Virus record (IMG/VR): IMGVR_UViG_3300034418_000893
Coordinates: 1 to 22,712 of that record
Source: a virus
DNA length: 22,712 nucleotides
Reading direction: 5' to 3' (one strand)
Below the pieces are notes generated by a model, which was not told the origin of the DNA, ran no database searches, and saw only the letters and a list, made by a program, of their open reading frames with translations. Positions within the stretch are counted from its first letter, which is position 1. Each line of letters opens with the position of its first letter. The position numbers and the translations under genes are program-made. Shown here piece by piece: positions 1 through 7,962 of this stretch.

Positions 1-659
1 GAAGCATTAGCATTAGTTGAGATAGGTAGCGATCCACTTGAGGTATGATTGGTATTAATTATATATATATTACCATTCGTTGTATCTTTGATAAGATCTC
101 TTTGAACATATGCCGTACTTGCTGCCCAGTTACCTCTATAGTTACCTATTTCTTGTGAAAATTCTAATGCATTACCAGCACTGTTTACAGTTAATAACTT
201 ATTTGCGACCAGCTCTGGGAATGTTAAACCATACGCTGTTGATGTAGTAGAAGAAGCTCTAGGAGATAAATTAATATCAATTCCTTTTTGCTGTATCATA
301 GCAATAATTTTATCTAATTCTGTATTAAGTGTTTCTATTGGGAATACACCAGAACTAGGAAAATCTGTACTTCTTGATACTGTTAAATTTCTAGTAATTG
401 TATATTTATCACCAGCAGTAGCACCAGATCCTAAAGTAATATTACCACCACCTGTTTCTCCAGCACCACTTACTGAGTATTGTACTACAGTAGTTGGATT
501 ACTAGATAATGTAAGAGTAGTATCTACTCCACCAGAATTAGTATTTTTTACTTGTAAATCAGCGTCAGCAAAAAATTCAAATGGAACAGCAAATGTAGTT
601 TGACCACTACTTGCAGTATATTGTATTCTTGGATCAGTTGCCGATATTGTTATACTCAT
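1..659 (-). CDS. Tail fibre protein, T7 gp17-like N-terminus (partial, runs off left edge)
   Basis: Reading leftward from an ATG at 659 the frame stays open to the window edge, giving 219 complete residues. Residues 1-125 resemble the N-terminal particle-binding domain of T7-type tail fibres: an early VPFEFFADADLQV stretch, a Gly/Thr/Ser-rich beta region, YTITRNLTVSRSTDF, and a helix near ETLNTELDKIIAMIQQ. In this family that part docks the fibre on the tail. From about residue 172 a GNWAASTAYVQRDLI stretch followed by GNIYIINTNHTSSG looks like a small carbohydrate-binding-type beta domain, which fits receptor contact; this is inference. The start overlaps the stop of the upstream ejection-protein gene in an ATGA junction, so it is probably translated by coupling. 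The receptor-binding tip is outside the window. Confidence 0.85.
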   Translation of the reverse strand, partial: MSITISATDPRIQYTASSGQTTFAVPFEFFADADLQVKNTNSGGVDTTLTLSSNPTTVVQYSVSGAGETGGGNITLGSGATAGDKYTITRNLTVSRSTDFPSSGVFPIETLNTELDKIIAMIQQKGIDINLSPRASSTTSTAYGLTFPELVANKLLTVNSAGNALEFSQEIGNYRGNWAASTAYVQRDLIKDTTNGNIYIINTNHTSSGSLPISTNANA

Positions 660-3600
660 CTTAGTCCTTTTTGTTCTACCTCGTCAAATAATGAATCTAA
701 AAACCATACATTCTGAAACGGTAAAAGTCTACGCACATTCCTTGCTGTGTGATGATTGTACTTACCTGTACCCCAACTAAACGCAATATCTGCTATATTT
801 TCTAATTGAGAAGCTGTTGGGCCAAGAACATCAGCTATTGGCATACCATAAGGCCCAAGATTTTTTCTTTGATTATATGTTCCATATGGTTTTTTAGCTC
901 CTAATAATGGTCTAAATCCTATTTGATTATTACTAAGTCTTTCAACCGCATTATTAATATCTGAAAAATATCCACCTAAACCAGATCTATCAAATGCATC
1001 TACAAGTTTTTGACCAGTAGGTTTTTTAGAATAATCTCTATTAAATGCTTTTTGTCTATATGCATCTACCATAGCACCAGCTGCCATTAACATTAAAATA
1101 CTTTGCATAAATAATGCGTCTTTTTCTTGCAAACCTCTAAACAACATTCTTTGTGTAGAAGCTATACCAAATTTTTTAAACTGTAATAATATCCCACCTA
1201 GTTCAGTATTTGCCCATAATGGCACATCACCTTTGCCAGGTGTTACAATATCTATTTTTGCTTGTTTACCTAATGCAGCATGAAATGCTTTTGCTGCTTC
1301 TATACCATCATCTGTTTGATCCCATACTTCTGTATTACCAACTCTCATATGTTTATAATTATCACCTACAGATTTCCATGATTTAGCATTTTTACCATAT
1401 CCATGTTTTGTATATTGCGTATATATTTTTTTTGCTAGATCATCTGTTATACCAAGATTTCTTAATCTCATTTTATTAACTTTATCTAATTTTCCAGTAA
1501 GAACTAATTTTTCGATTGATTCTAACATTCTAGCTCCATTAAAATATACAGCCATTGTTTTAACACCTGTATTCCATGGATTACTTAAATTTAAAAATGT
1601 AAAATATAAATTACCTACTGAGCTAACACCTCTTTCAAATTTATTAAAAACTCCAAATGCATCATCTATTCCATACATTGACATAGCTCTTTGACTTGTT
1701 GCCATATCTAATGCTTCACCACCAAGATTAGCTGATCTATTTGACATTTTGTATATTTCTTTTGCCATTCCACTAGAATACATTTCCCAAGATAATTTAA
1801 ATGTTTTACCAACACCATTAATAGCAACTAATCTAGCAGTATCTACAACTTGACTTAATCCTGTCAACATACTCATAGCATTATATAATTTAGCTATTCT
1901 TATTCCTCTACTTATAGCTCTATTAGGATCTTCTGGTAATCCATAAGTACCTCTAGATAATGCTATTGAAGCATCTAAATCTTCTAATATTTCATCTTTT
2001 TCTTTAATTAATTTTTTAGTTTTAGCAGTCATAACTTTTTTACCATTTACAACTTTTAAACTATCTTCAATCATATCATCATATTCTTCAGCTATTTGTC
2101 TTATACCTACAATATGTTTACCAGCTTGATAGTTAGATCCATATCCCATAGGATCACCAAATCTTTTTGTTAATTCAATATCTGGTATTGTTTGATTGTA
2201 ATACATTCTATTAATTATATTAATATCTTTTTCAATAAACCCAGCTGCAGCTAATTCTTCATAATCAATATTTAAATTTCTTGCTCTAAATCTAGATGAT
2301 ATTCTATCCATCTTAGTTAATAGTTCTGTTTCTAATAATTCTTTTTGATTAGAATCTAATGTAGAATATCTTGATAATCTTTTAAATTGTCTGCTTAAAT
2401 TTTCAAAAGCTATATATGGTTGATACTCTATAAAACTTTCAATAACTTTATCTATTTCATCATCTGATAAATTTAATTTAGATCTTTCTATTGATCTACG
2501 CATTATTAATTCAAAATCTTTAAACCTTCTAACTATTTCATCTTTTTTGTAAATAATAGGTACATAAGTTTCTTTTCTTAATATTCCATTTTCTTTTATA
2601 TCATCTCTTACTTTTTCTAATCTTCTTATTCTTGCAGCTATGTTTGCTTTAACATCTGCTTTTTTTACAGTTACTTCTAATAGTTCTAAATATTGTATTT
2701 GTGTATTTACCCATGCTGGAACAATTTCTAATGATTCATATTCTTTACCAATAGTATCAAAAAAATCATCAGATCCTTTTGACGCTTTAATTACTTCAGG
2801 TTCTACATTTTTATCACCTAGTCTATGCATAGTAATTTGTTCTCTAAATTGTTTTGGAGAAAGAATTTTTGCATTACCTTTATTAGTTCCTCTTTTCATA
2901 TCTAATGTTCTTTCAAAAAAACCTTGTGGTTTTAAACCTACTCTTTTTAAATACTCAGTATATGCTCCTTCAATAATTGTAGTATTTTTTAAAACAAGAC
3001 TTGTAAATCTAGCAGCTATATTTCTTTCTATTGTTTGAGAAACACTAACTCCATCTTTAGCATTTTTAACTTGATATAATGGATTGTCTAAAACATTTTC
3101 TATAAATATTTGAGCATTACTTATTCCTTTTTGCAATACTCTAACTACTGGATTCATAGGAAAATCTTCTGCTATAAATCCTAATCCAGTTTTTTTTATT
3201 TTATTTAATGCTTGTATTTCTTCTTCTTTTAATAAATCATTATTTTTTCTTGCAGCTGCTCCTACACTATATTTACTATCAAAAATAATTTCATCAGTTT
3301 TATCTAATGCATTAGCATTATCATCAAATTTTTTACCTACACTTTTAGGAATACTAGGAAACATAGCTGGTATAATAAAACCACCAGCACTAATCAAAGC
3401 TGTTTCATGCATTGGTCTTTCATCAGTCAACATTCTTTTTGATAATTCTTCAGCAGTTACTATACCACCAAAACCAGCAGCTCTTTTTAATCTACTACCA
3501 CTCATTAATAAACTACCAGCTTTTGTAAAAGCAAACAAACTAGAAGGATCTAATAAACCACCAATTACTCTTCCAATAATATAAGCTGGAGATCCACCAA

Positions 3601-3934
3601 CTTTTTGTTGTTTTTCTATAAATTTTTTAATTAAAACTTTAGTATGTTCTGCATTATTACTATGCATAAAATTACCAATGTAATCTTGATATTGATCTAA
3701 TTGAGGATCTGCAAATATATTATAATCAGGATCATAGTCATACATAGAGGTATCACCTCTAACAGCTTTTGCAGCATATAATGCTCCAAGAGTAAAAGTA
3801 TTTTCATCAACTACTCCTGTACCAAAATTTACACCAGCTTGATAAATATCTTCAAAAGCAGAAGTTCTATCAACTGGTTTTATATCTTTGTATGTTCTAA
3901 AGGAACGACCAAAACCAATACCTATTTCAGGCAT
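656..3934 (-). CDS. Large internal virion (ejection) protein, T7 gp16-like without its N-terminal lytic domain
   Basis: A 1092-residue protein directly upstream of the tail fibre, the gp16 slot of T7. In T7, gp16 leaves the capsid into the host envelope and helps form the DNA-conducting channel. Hydrophobic segments lie at about 116-146 (IIGRVIGGLLDPSSLFAF), 178-193 and 943-958 (SILMLMAAGAMVDA). The C-terminal region has AFDRSGLGGYFSDINN, LGPTASQLENIADIAF and RRLLPFQNVWFLDSLFDEVE, a pattern shared by the ends of gp16-like proteins. The middle is long, helical and charged. No transglycosylase domain is seen at the N-terminus (T7 gp16 is 1318 residues with one); a lysozyme-like domain lies in the preceding gene. 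The start has AGAGGAAAAATAATG and overlaps the upstream stop by one base (TAATG). The gene is very A+T-rich. Confidence 0.8.
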   Translation of the reverse strand: MPEIGIGFGRSFRTYKDIKPVDRTSAFEDIYQAGVNFGTGVVDENTFTLGALYAAKAVRGDTSMYDYDPDYNIFADPQLDQYQDYIGNFMHSNNAEHTKVLIKKFIEKQQKVGGSPAYIIGRVIGGLLDPSSLFAFTKAGSLLMSGSRLKRAAGFGGIVTAEELSKRMLTDERPMHETALISAGGFIIPAMFPSIPKSVGKKFDDNANALDKTDEIIFDSKYSVGAAARKNNDLLKEEEIQALNKIKKTGLGFIAEDFPMNPVVRVLQKGISNAQIFIENVLDNPLYQVKNAKDGVSVSQTIERNIAARFTSLVLKNTTIIEGAYTEYLKRVGLKPQGFFERTLDMKRGTNKGNAKILSPKQFREQITMHRLGDKNVEPEVIKASKGSDDFFDTIGKEYESLEIVPAWVNTQIQYLELLEVTVKKADVKANIAARIRRLEKVRDDIKENGILRKETYVPIIYKKDEIVRRFKDFELIMRRSIERSKLNLSDDEIDKVIESFIEYQPYIAFENLSRQFKRLSRYSTLDSNQKELLETELLTKMDRISSRFRARNLNIDYEELAAAGFIEKDINIINRMYYNQTIPDIELTKRFGDPMGYGSNYQAGKHIVGIRQIAEEYDDMIEDSLKVVNGKKVMTAKTKKLIKEKDEILEDLDASIALSRGTYGLPEDPNRAISRGIRIAKLYNAMSMLTGLSQVVDTARLVAINGVGKTFKLSWEMYSSGMAKEIYKMSNRSANLGGEALDMATSQRAMSMYGIDDAFGVFNKFERGVSSVGNLYFTFLNLSNPWNTGVKTMAVYFNGARMLESIEKLVLTGKLDKVNKMRLRNLGITDDLAKKIYTQYTKHGYGKNAKSWKSVGDNYKHMRVGNTEVWDQTDDGIEAAKAFHAALGKQAKIDIVTPGKGDVPLWANTELGGILLQFKKFGIASTQRMLFRGLQEKDALFMQSILMLMAAGAMVDAYRQKAFNRDYSKKPTGQKLVDAFDRSGLGGYFSDINNAVERLSNNQIGFRPLLGAKKPYGTYNQRKNLGPYGMPIADVLGPTASQLENIADIAFSWGTGKYNHHTARNVRRLLPFQNVWFLDSLFDEVEQKGLR

Positions 3935-5232
3935 TATTTTTCCTCTACATTATTAGTGTATTGACCATTTGCCCAAGCTAATAATATTTTTGCTCTTTTA
4001 TCATTACGAACAAAAATACCAGATTTTTTATCATCTCTTGCTGCTAAACCATCATTATACAATTCTTGTAACACAGTTACTTTTCTTGTTGCGTAATTAG
4101 AATCTTCTTTTCTTAATGCACTTCCATCATTTGTGTATGCAGTATATGTTCCTAAATAAGACTTATCACCTGTTTTAATATAATTAGCTAATGCTTCTGT
4201 AAATGCTGGGCCTAATAATCCTTGATATTGCATATCTGCTAATACAATTTGTAAATGACTATTTTTAACTCCACTTATATCTACATCTAAATTTTTCATT
4301 TTTTGTTTAGATATTTTTTTTGCTTCATCTACTTTTATTCTAGTAATAGCATCACCATCTTCTTTTGTAATTTTTTCAGTTTTATTTTTTAATTTTTCTA
4401 TATTATATCCTCTACTAACCAGTTCATTAATAACACCTTTATCATTTAAAGATAATCCATATCCAATAGTAATATCACCTTTTATATTTTCATATGCTTC
4501 AAATTTAAATATACCACCTTCTTCATTATCAATAATAAAATTATATGCACCATCAGTATATGTAATTCCTAATTTATTACCTTCATTAATTTTTTTTAAA
4601 ACTTTTTGAGATTGTTCTTCCCAATTATCATAATTATAATCTAGGCCTGGAATTAAACTTGCTACTTTTTCTGCTCCTTCTTTACCTAAATTATGAATAT
4701 CATTTTTTAATTTAAACATAGTAAATCTTGTAAATTCTGCAAGTTGCCTTCTGCTTTGTGTTATCCAACCGTTTCCTGTTCCTATTATTTGATCATATGT
4801 TTTTTTTCTATCTTTAAAACCTTCTGACCATTCAGAACGATATGCATCATTTCTTAAATTATCAGGACTAAATTGTAAATAATCAGGTTTGCTTCCTGAA
4901 AAATCATATGGAGCATATAATGTATCTTCATCAGGATTAGATAAATCATAAAATGTTCCATCACCATCATAATCAATTCTTATTCTATATGCTGGTTTAT
5001 CAATTCCTGAACTTTTATCATAAGTAAATCTTATTCTTTTATCATCAATCATTTCAAATAAATTATTTTGATCCATAAAATCTTCAGTAATATTCATTTC
5101 TCTTCTTATTTCTTCACTCATACCAAACAATCTATTTTGTATAGTTTTTACTGCATCAGTTTTTATTTCATCTTCAGTAAGATATTTACTGTATGTTTGC
5201 ATAATAGGAAATTGTACTAATTCTTTTGCCAT
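3934..5232 (-). CDS. Virion-associated protein with T4-type lysozyme-fold domain (ejection/peptidoglycan-degrading)
   Basis: A 432-residue protein starting MAKELVQFPIM. This start lies one base after the stop of the upstream gene, with purine-rich GAAGGGTATGGG before it. A longer frame back to 5307 only adds residues read out of frame from the upstream gene. Residues about 231-395 resemble T4 lysozyme: IIDNEEGG carries the presumed catalytic Glu (E238), and GDITIGYGLSL carries the conserved Thr (T255) and the TIGxG turn. Later come LADMQYQGLLGPAF and a helical end. Aligned on YKDTEGYYTIG of T4, the position of Asp20 is Asn (N248), next to Glu247. Residues 87-92 (DYDGDGT) resemble a calcium-binding loop. 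Its position between the gp15-like and gp16-like genes suggests it works in the ejection channel, opening the cell wall during infection. It could instead be the lysis endolysin; no other lysin is visible. Confidence 0.75.
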   Translation of the reverse strand: MAKELVQFPIMQTYSKYLTEDEIKTDAVKTIQNRLFGMSEEIRREMNITEDFMDQNNLFEMIDDKRIRFTYDKSSGIDKPAYRIRIDYDGDGTFYDLSNPDEDTLYAPYDFSGSKPDYLQFSPDNLRNDAYRSEWSEGFKDRKKTYDQIIGTGNGWITQSRRQLAEFTRFTMFKLKNDIHNLGKEGAEKVASLIPGLDYNYDNWEEQSQKVLKKINEGNKLGITYTDGAYNFIIDNEEGGIFKFEAYENIKGDITIGYGLSLNDKGVINELVSRGYNIEKLKNKTEKITKEDGDAITRIKVDEAKKISKQKMKNLDVDISGVKNSHLQIVLADMQYQGLLGPAFTEALANYIKTGDKSYLGTYTAYTNDGSALRKEDSNYATRKVTVLQELYNDGLAARDDKKSGIFVRNDKRAKILLAWANGQYTNNVEEK

Positions 5233-5233
5233 A

Positions 5234-7435
5234 TTATTCAAACCCATACCCTTCAGCATTAATATCACTAAGAGCAAAATTAATAATTTCATTAATGTCA
5301 TTTTCAATTTCTCTTTTAGTTCTTATTTTTAATTCTTTTTCTGTTATTGGTTTACCTCGTGTTTTATAATATGAGATCATATAATTAGGCAATCTATCTA
5401 ATAATTCTTCTACCATAGAATCCATTTGTAATTGTTCTTTTTCTTGATCTGTTACTACAAATTCTCTTAATATAGGTATATCTATTAATGGCTTTACTGC
5501 TGGCTCTTTAAGTATTCCAGTACCAACATTTGTTCCCATATTTATACCAAACACTGATATAGCTGCCATTTCCATTTTTGATTGTAATTGGTTAGCTAAT
5601 ACATCTTCATCTAATAATTCTAATTTTTGATTAAAAACAGTTAATAATTTATCTGATTCATCTTGTGTGTATTCATTATGTAATTCAAACCAATTTTTAA
5701 TAAAATCACTTTCAACAATACCTCCACCTTCTCCAGATCCACCTAAAGTATTTTCTCTATAACTTTTATAATCTTTATAAAATTCAGTAAGCAACATTTC
5801 ATCTTCAGAAGATAAACCTTCTATTGACATACCTTTAACCGAAGGTACATCTTCTTTTAACGATTTTACCATACCAGCTATTTCTACAAGAGTATCTCTA
5901 TTACCTTCTTTTTCTAAATTTAAAGGATTGTTTAAATTTTCTGTTATATATCTTGTTAATACTGGAGGTACTACTCCCATATTTATTGCATATTGTTTTA
6001 ATTTATAAAAATCACCTTCCATAGCTTCTTCATTATTCATCATAGCAAAATCATATTCTAATGATAATCCATCTGACGTTTTACCTGTCATATCATAAAT
6101 ATGTTGTTCTATAATTTGATTTTTAATATCAGCTTCATTAATCTCACTTTCAGGTATTCCTTCAGCTAACATTAATTCTCTTATTCTACCTATTGTTCCT
6201 ATCCAACTTTTATTATATTTACCTAAATTATAATCTTTATTTTTATACATAATTTGAGTTGTGTCAGTATCAGAAGTGTAAAGTATTTTACTTAAAGCAC
6301 CTATAATATTACTTTTAGTATTTGCTGTTATAATTCTTTCTCTATCTTCTGTTGTTGCATCAATAGCATTTAAACTTCTTGTTAATTCTTCATTAGTATA
6401 TGTTGTATATGGTTTATTAGCACTTGCTTCCATAGCATTTATATTTCTATTATATGTAGCAGCAATTGCATTTTTTATATTGTTTTGTTCTGTTGTCATT
6501 TGATTATGCATATTATCTACATAACTAATTGCATTTTCTTGTAACCCTATTCTTTCTTCATTTGTTGTATTAGTTAATGTAGTAAATCCATCAAGATTAT
6601 CTACATCAGGATTATTAATATATTCTTTCATATTTTTTTTAATTTGATTTAATGCAATTTCAACATTTGTTTTTTCTTGTTTTTTTCCAATAAATTCTTT
6701 TTGGTAAAATCCATCACCATTTAAATCTGCTTGCAATAAATATTCTTTATCTAATATTTGTGCAGCTTCTAATAATGCTCTATTTTTTGAATTTAATCTT
6801 GCACCTTCAAAAGCTATTTGATGTTTTCTTTTCCATATTTCAGGAGAATCTAATCCACTTCTAAATTGTGGATCTAATGAATTATACATATTTTCATAAG
6901 AAACTGCTTTTTCTGAAAATTCAGCTAACACACTACTAAACATTTGATTATCCCATTCTGCATAAGGAGTTTGTTCTAAGTTTCTTAAATTATTATCAAG
7001 CCATACTTGATTACTATCTTGATTTAATTTTATTAATTCTGCTTGTTGTGCATTATAATGTCTGTTAATTATTTGCTGTCCTTCTCTTGCAGCCATCATA
7101 CCAGCATATTGTTTTGCCCAACCTTTATATTTATTTGGTACTTGATTTACTAATTCAGAAACATAAGGATCTACACTTTTAGTAAATCCATTTGGATTCA
7201 TTCTATTTTGCATAGCAAAATCATTTATTGCTTTATAAGTATCAATACTAAATTGTGCTTTCCATTTTTCTTCTTCCATAGTAGCAATACGTTTAGTTTG
7301 AACATCTAAATTTTTACCAATGCTTTCAGCAGCTGTTGCTAACCAATCACCACCATAAGTAGGAACTACTCCCATTCTGCTAGCTATTGAACTAGGAGTA
7401 ACTGATGTTTCTTTTTTTCCTCTAGTTAATGCCAT
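5234..7435 (-). CDS. Internal virion protein, T7 gp15-like
   Basis: A 733-residue hydrophilic, mostly helical protein in the gp15 position (T7 gp15 is 747 residues). In T7, gp15 stacks on gp16 in the inner core and forms part of the periplasmic DNA tunnel. The N-terminus runs MALTRGKKETSV, then MGVVPTYGGDWLATAAESIG; the region to about residue 180 is rich in Gln and Asn, with long helices (AKQYAGMMAAREGQQIINRH), a pattern common in gp15-like proteins. DLNGDGFYQKEF at 237-248 resembles an EF-hand loop. No enzyme motif was found. It starts by a one-base TAATG overlap with the gp14-like gene and ends one base before the lysozyme-like gene, so the ejection genes are read as one unit. The assignment rests on length, order and composition, not on a diagnostic motif. 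Confidence 0.7.
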   Translation of the reverse strand: MALTRGKKETSVTPSSIASRMGVVPTYGGDWLATAAESIGKNLDVQTKRIATMEEEKWKAQFSIDTYKAINDFAMQNRMNPNGFTKSVDPYVSELVNQVPNKYKGWAKQYAGMMAAREGQQIINRHYNAQQAELIKLNQDSNQVWLDNNLRNLEQTPYAEWDNQMFSSVLAEFSEKAVSYENMYNSLDPQFRSGLDSPEIWKRKHQIAFEGARLNSKNRALLEAAQILDKEYLLQADLNGDGFYQKEFIGKKQEKTNVEIALNQIKKNMKEYINNPDVDNLDGFTTLTNTTNEERIGLQENAISYVDNMHNQMTTEQNNIKNAIAATYNRNINAMEASANKPYTTYTNEELTRSLNAIDATTEDRERIITANTKSNIIGALSKILYTSDTDTTQIMYKNKDYNLGKYNKSWIGTIGRIRELMLAEGIPESEINEADIKNQIIEQHIYDMTGKTSDGLSLEYDFAMMNNEEAMEGDFYKLKQYAINMGVVPPVLTRYITENLNNPLNLEKEGNRDTLVEIAGMVKSLKEDVPSVKGMSIEGLSSEDEMLLTEFYKDYKSYRENTLGGSGEGGGIVESDFIKNWFELHNEYTQDESDKLLTVFNQKLELLDEDVLANQLQSKMEMAAISVFGINMGTNVGTGILKEPAVKPLIDIPILREFVVTDQEKEQLQMDSMVEELLDRLPNYMISYYKTRGKPITEKELKIRTKREIENDINEIINFALSDINAEGYGFE

Positions 7436-7962
7436 TATAATCCATACGGATAATTAGTCCGCCCTCTACTATTATATGTATATGTTTGATTAATTGATGG
7501 TTGTTTATTTCCTTTCATATATTTATATGTTGCATAACCACTTGTTAATTCTGCAATAACAGAAGTATAACCACCAAAAACTAAATCTCTTTCTTTCATT
7601 CTATTTTCAAACATCATGCTGCTATATTTTGTATCTACAACTTTTCCCATAAGCCTAATATCTGCAACATCTTTATTCATATTTTTTGATACTTGTTTAT
7701 TAATATTTAAAAAACTCATACTATCATCTGAATATCCAGCAATAGATTGAAATGCTGCATTGTTAGCTAATTCTTCTTCAGCTTGTTGTCGTCTTTGATT
7801 TTCAGCCTCTAATGCTCTTAATGCAGCTAATCTTGATTCTGCTGCAATTCTATAATTTTCTCTTGCTAATGCAGCTCTTTGAGCTTGTATACCTTGTAAT
7901 TGACCAACAGTTTGTACTCCTTGACTAATGGCAAATAATGTTGCTGCTTCTACACCACTCAT
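7435..7962 (-). CDS. Internal virion protein, T7 gp14-like
   Basis: A 175-residue protein (T7 gp14: 196) between the tail nozzle and the gp15-like gene. In T7, gp14 is ejected first and forms a pore in the outer membrane. The N-terminus (residues 1-25) is mildly hydrophobic with Ala and Gly (VEAATLFAISQGVQTVGQLQ). It is followed by a long Ala/Glu/Arg helix (about 26-70) likely to form a coiled coil, then a helical middle and a Tyr/Asn/Arg-rich tail. Alanine-rich helical proteins of this size in this place are typical of gp14-like proteins. Start and stop are joined to neighbours by ATGA (upstream) and TAATG (downstream) overlaps. Confidence 0.72.
   Translation of the reverse strand: MSGVEAATLFAISQGVQTVGQLQGIQAQRAALARENYRIAAESRLAALRALEAENQRRQQAEEELANNAAFQSIAGYSDDSMSFLNINKQVSKNMNKDVADIRLMGKVVDTKYSSMMFENRMKERDLVFGGYTSVIAELTSGYATYKYMKGNKQPSINQTYTYNSRGRTNYPYGL

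Noticed and set aside
2640-3038. Plus-strand 132-codon frame inside the gp16-like gene
   Set aside because: Antisense shadow of a well-supported gene; hydrophobic, Ser/Phe-rich composition typical of reversed A+T-rich codons.
5233-5307. Hydrophobic signal-peptide-like extension (MKLLILLLVILMLKGMGL) on the lysozyme-like protein
   Set aside because: It is the out-of-frame reading of the end of the gp15-like gene. The ATG at 5232, one base after that gene's stop, is a better start.
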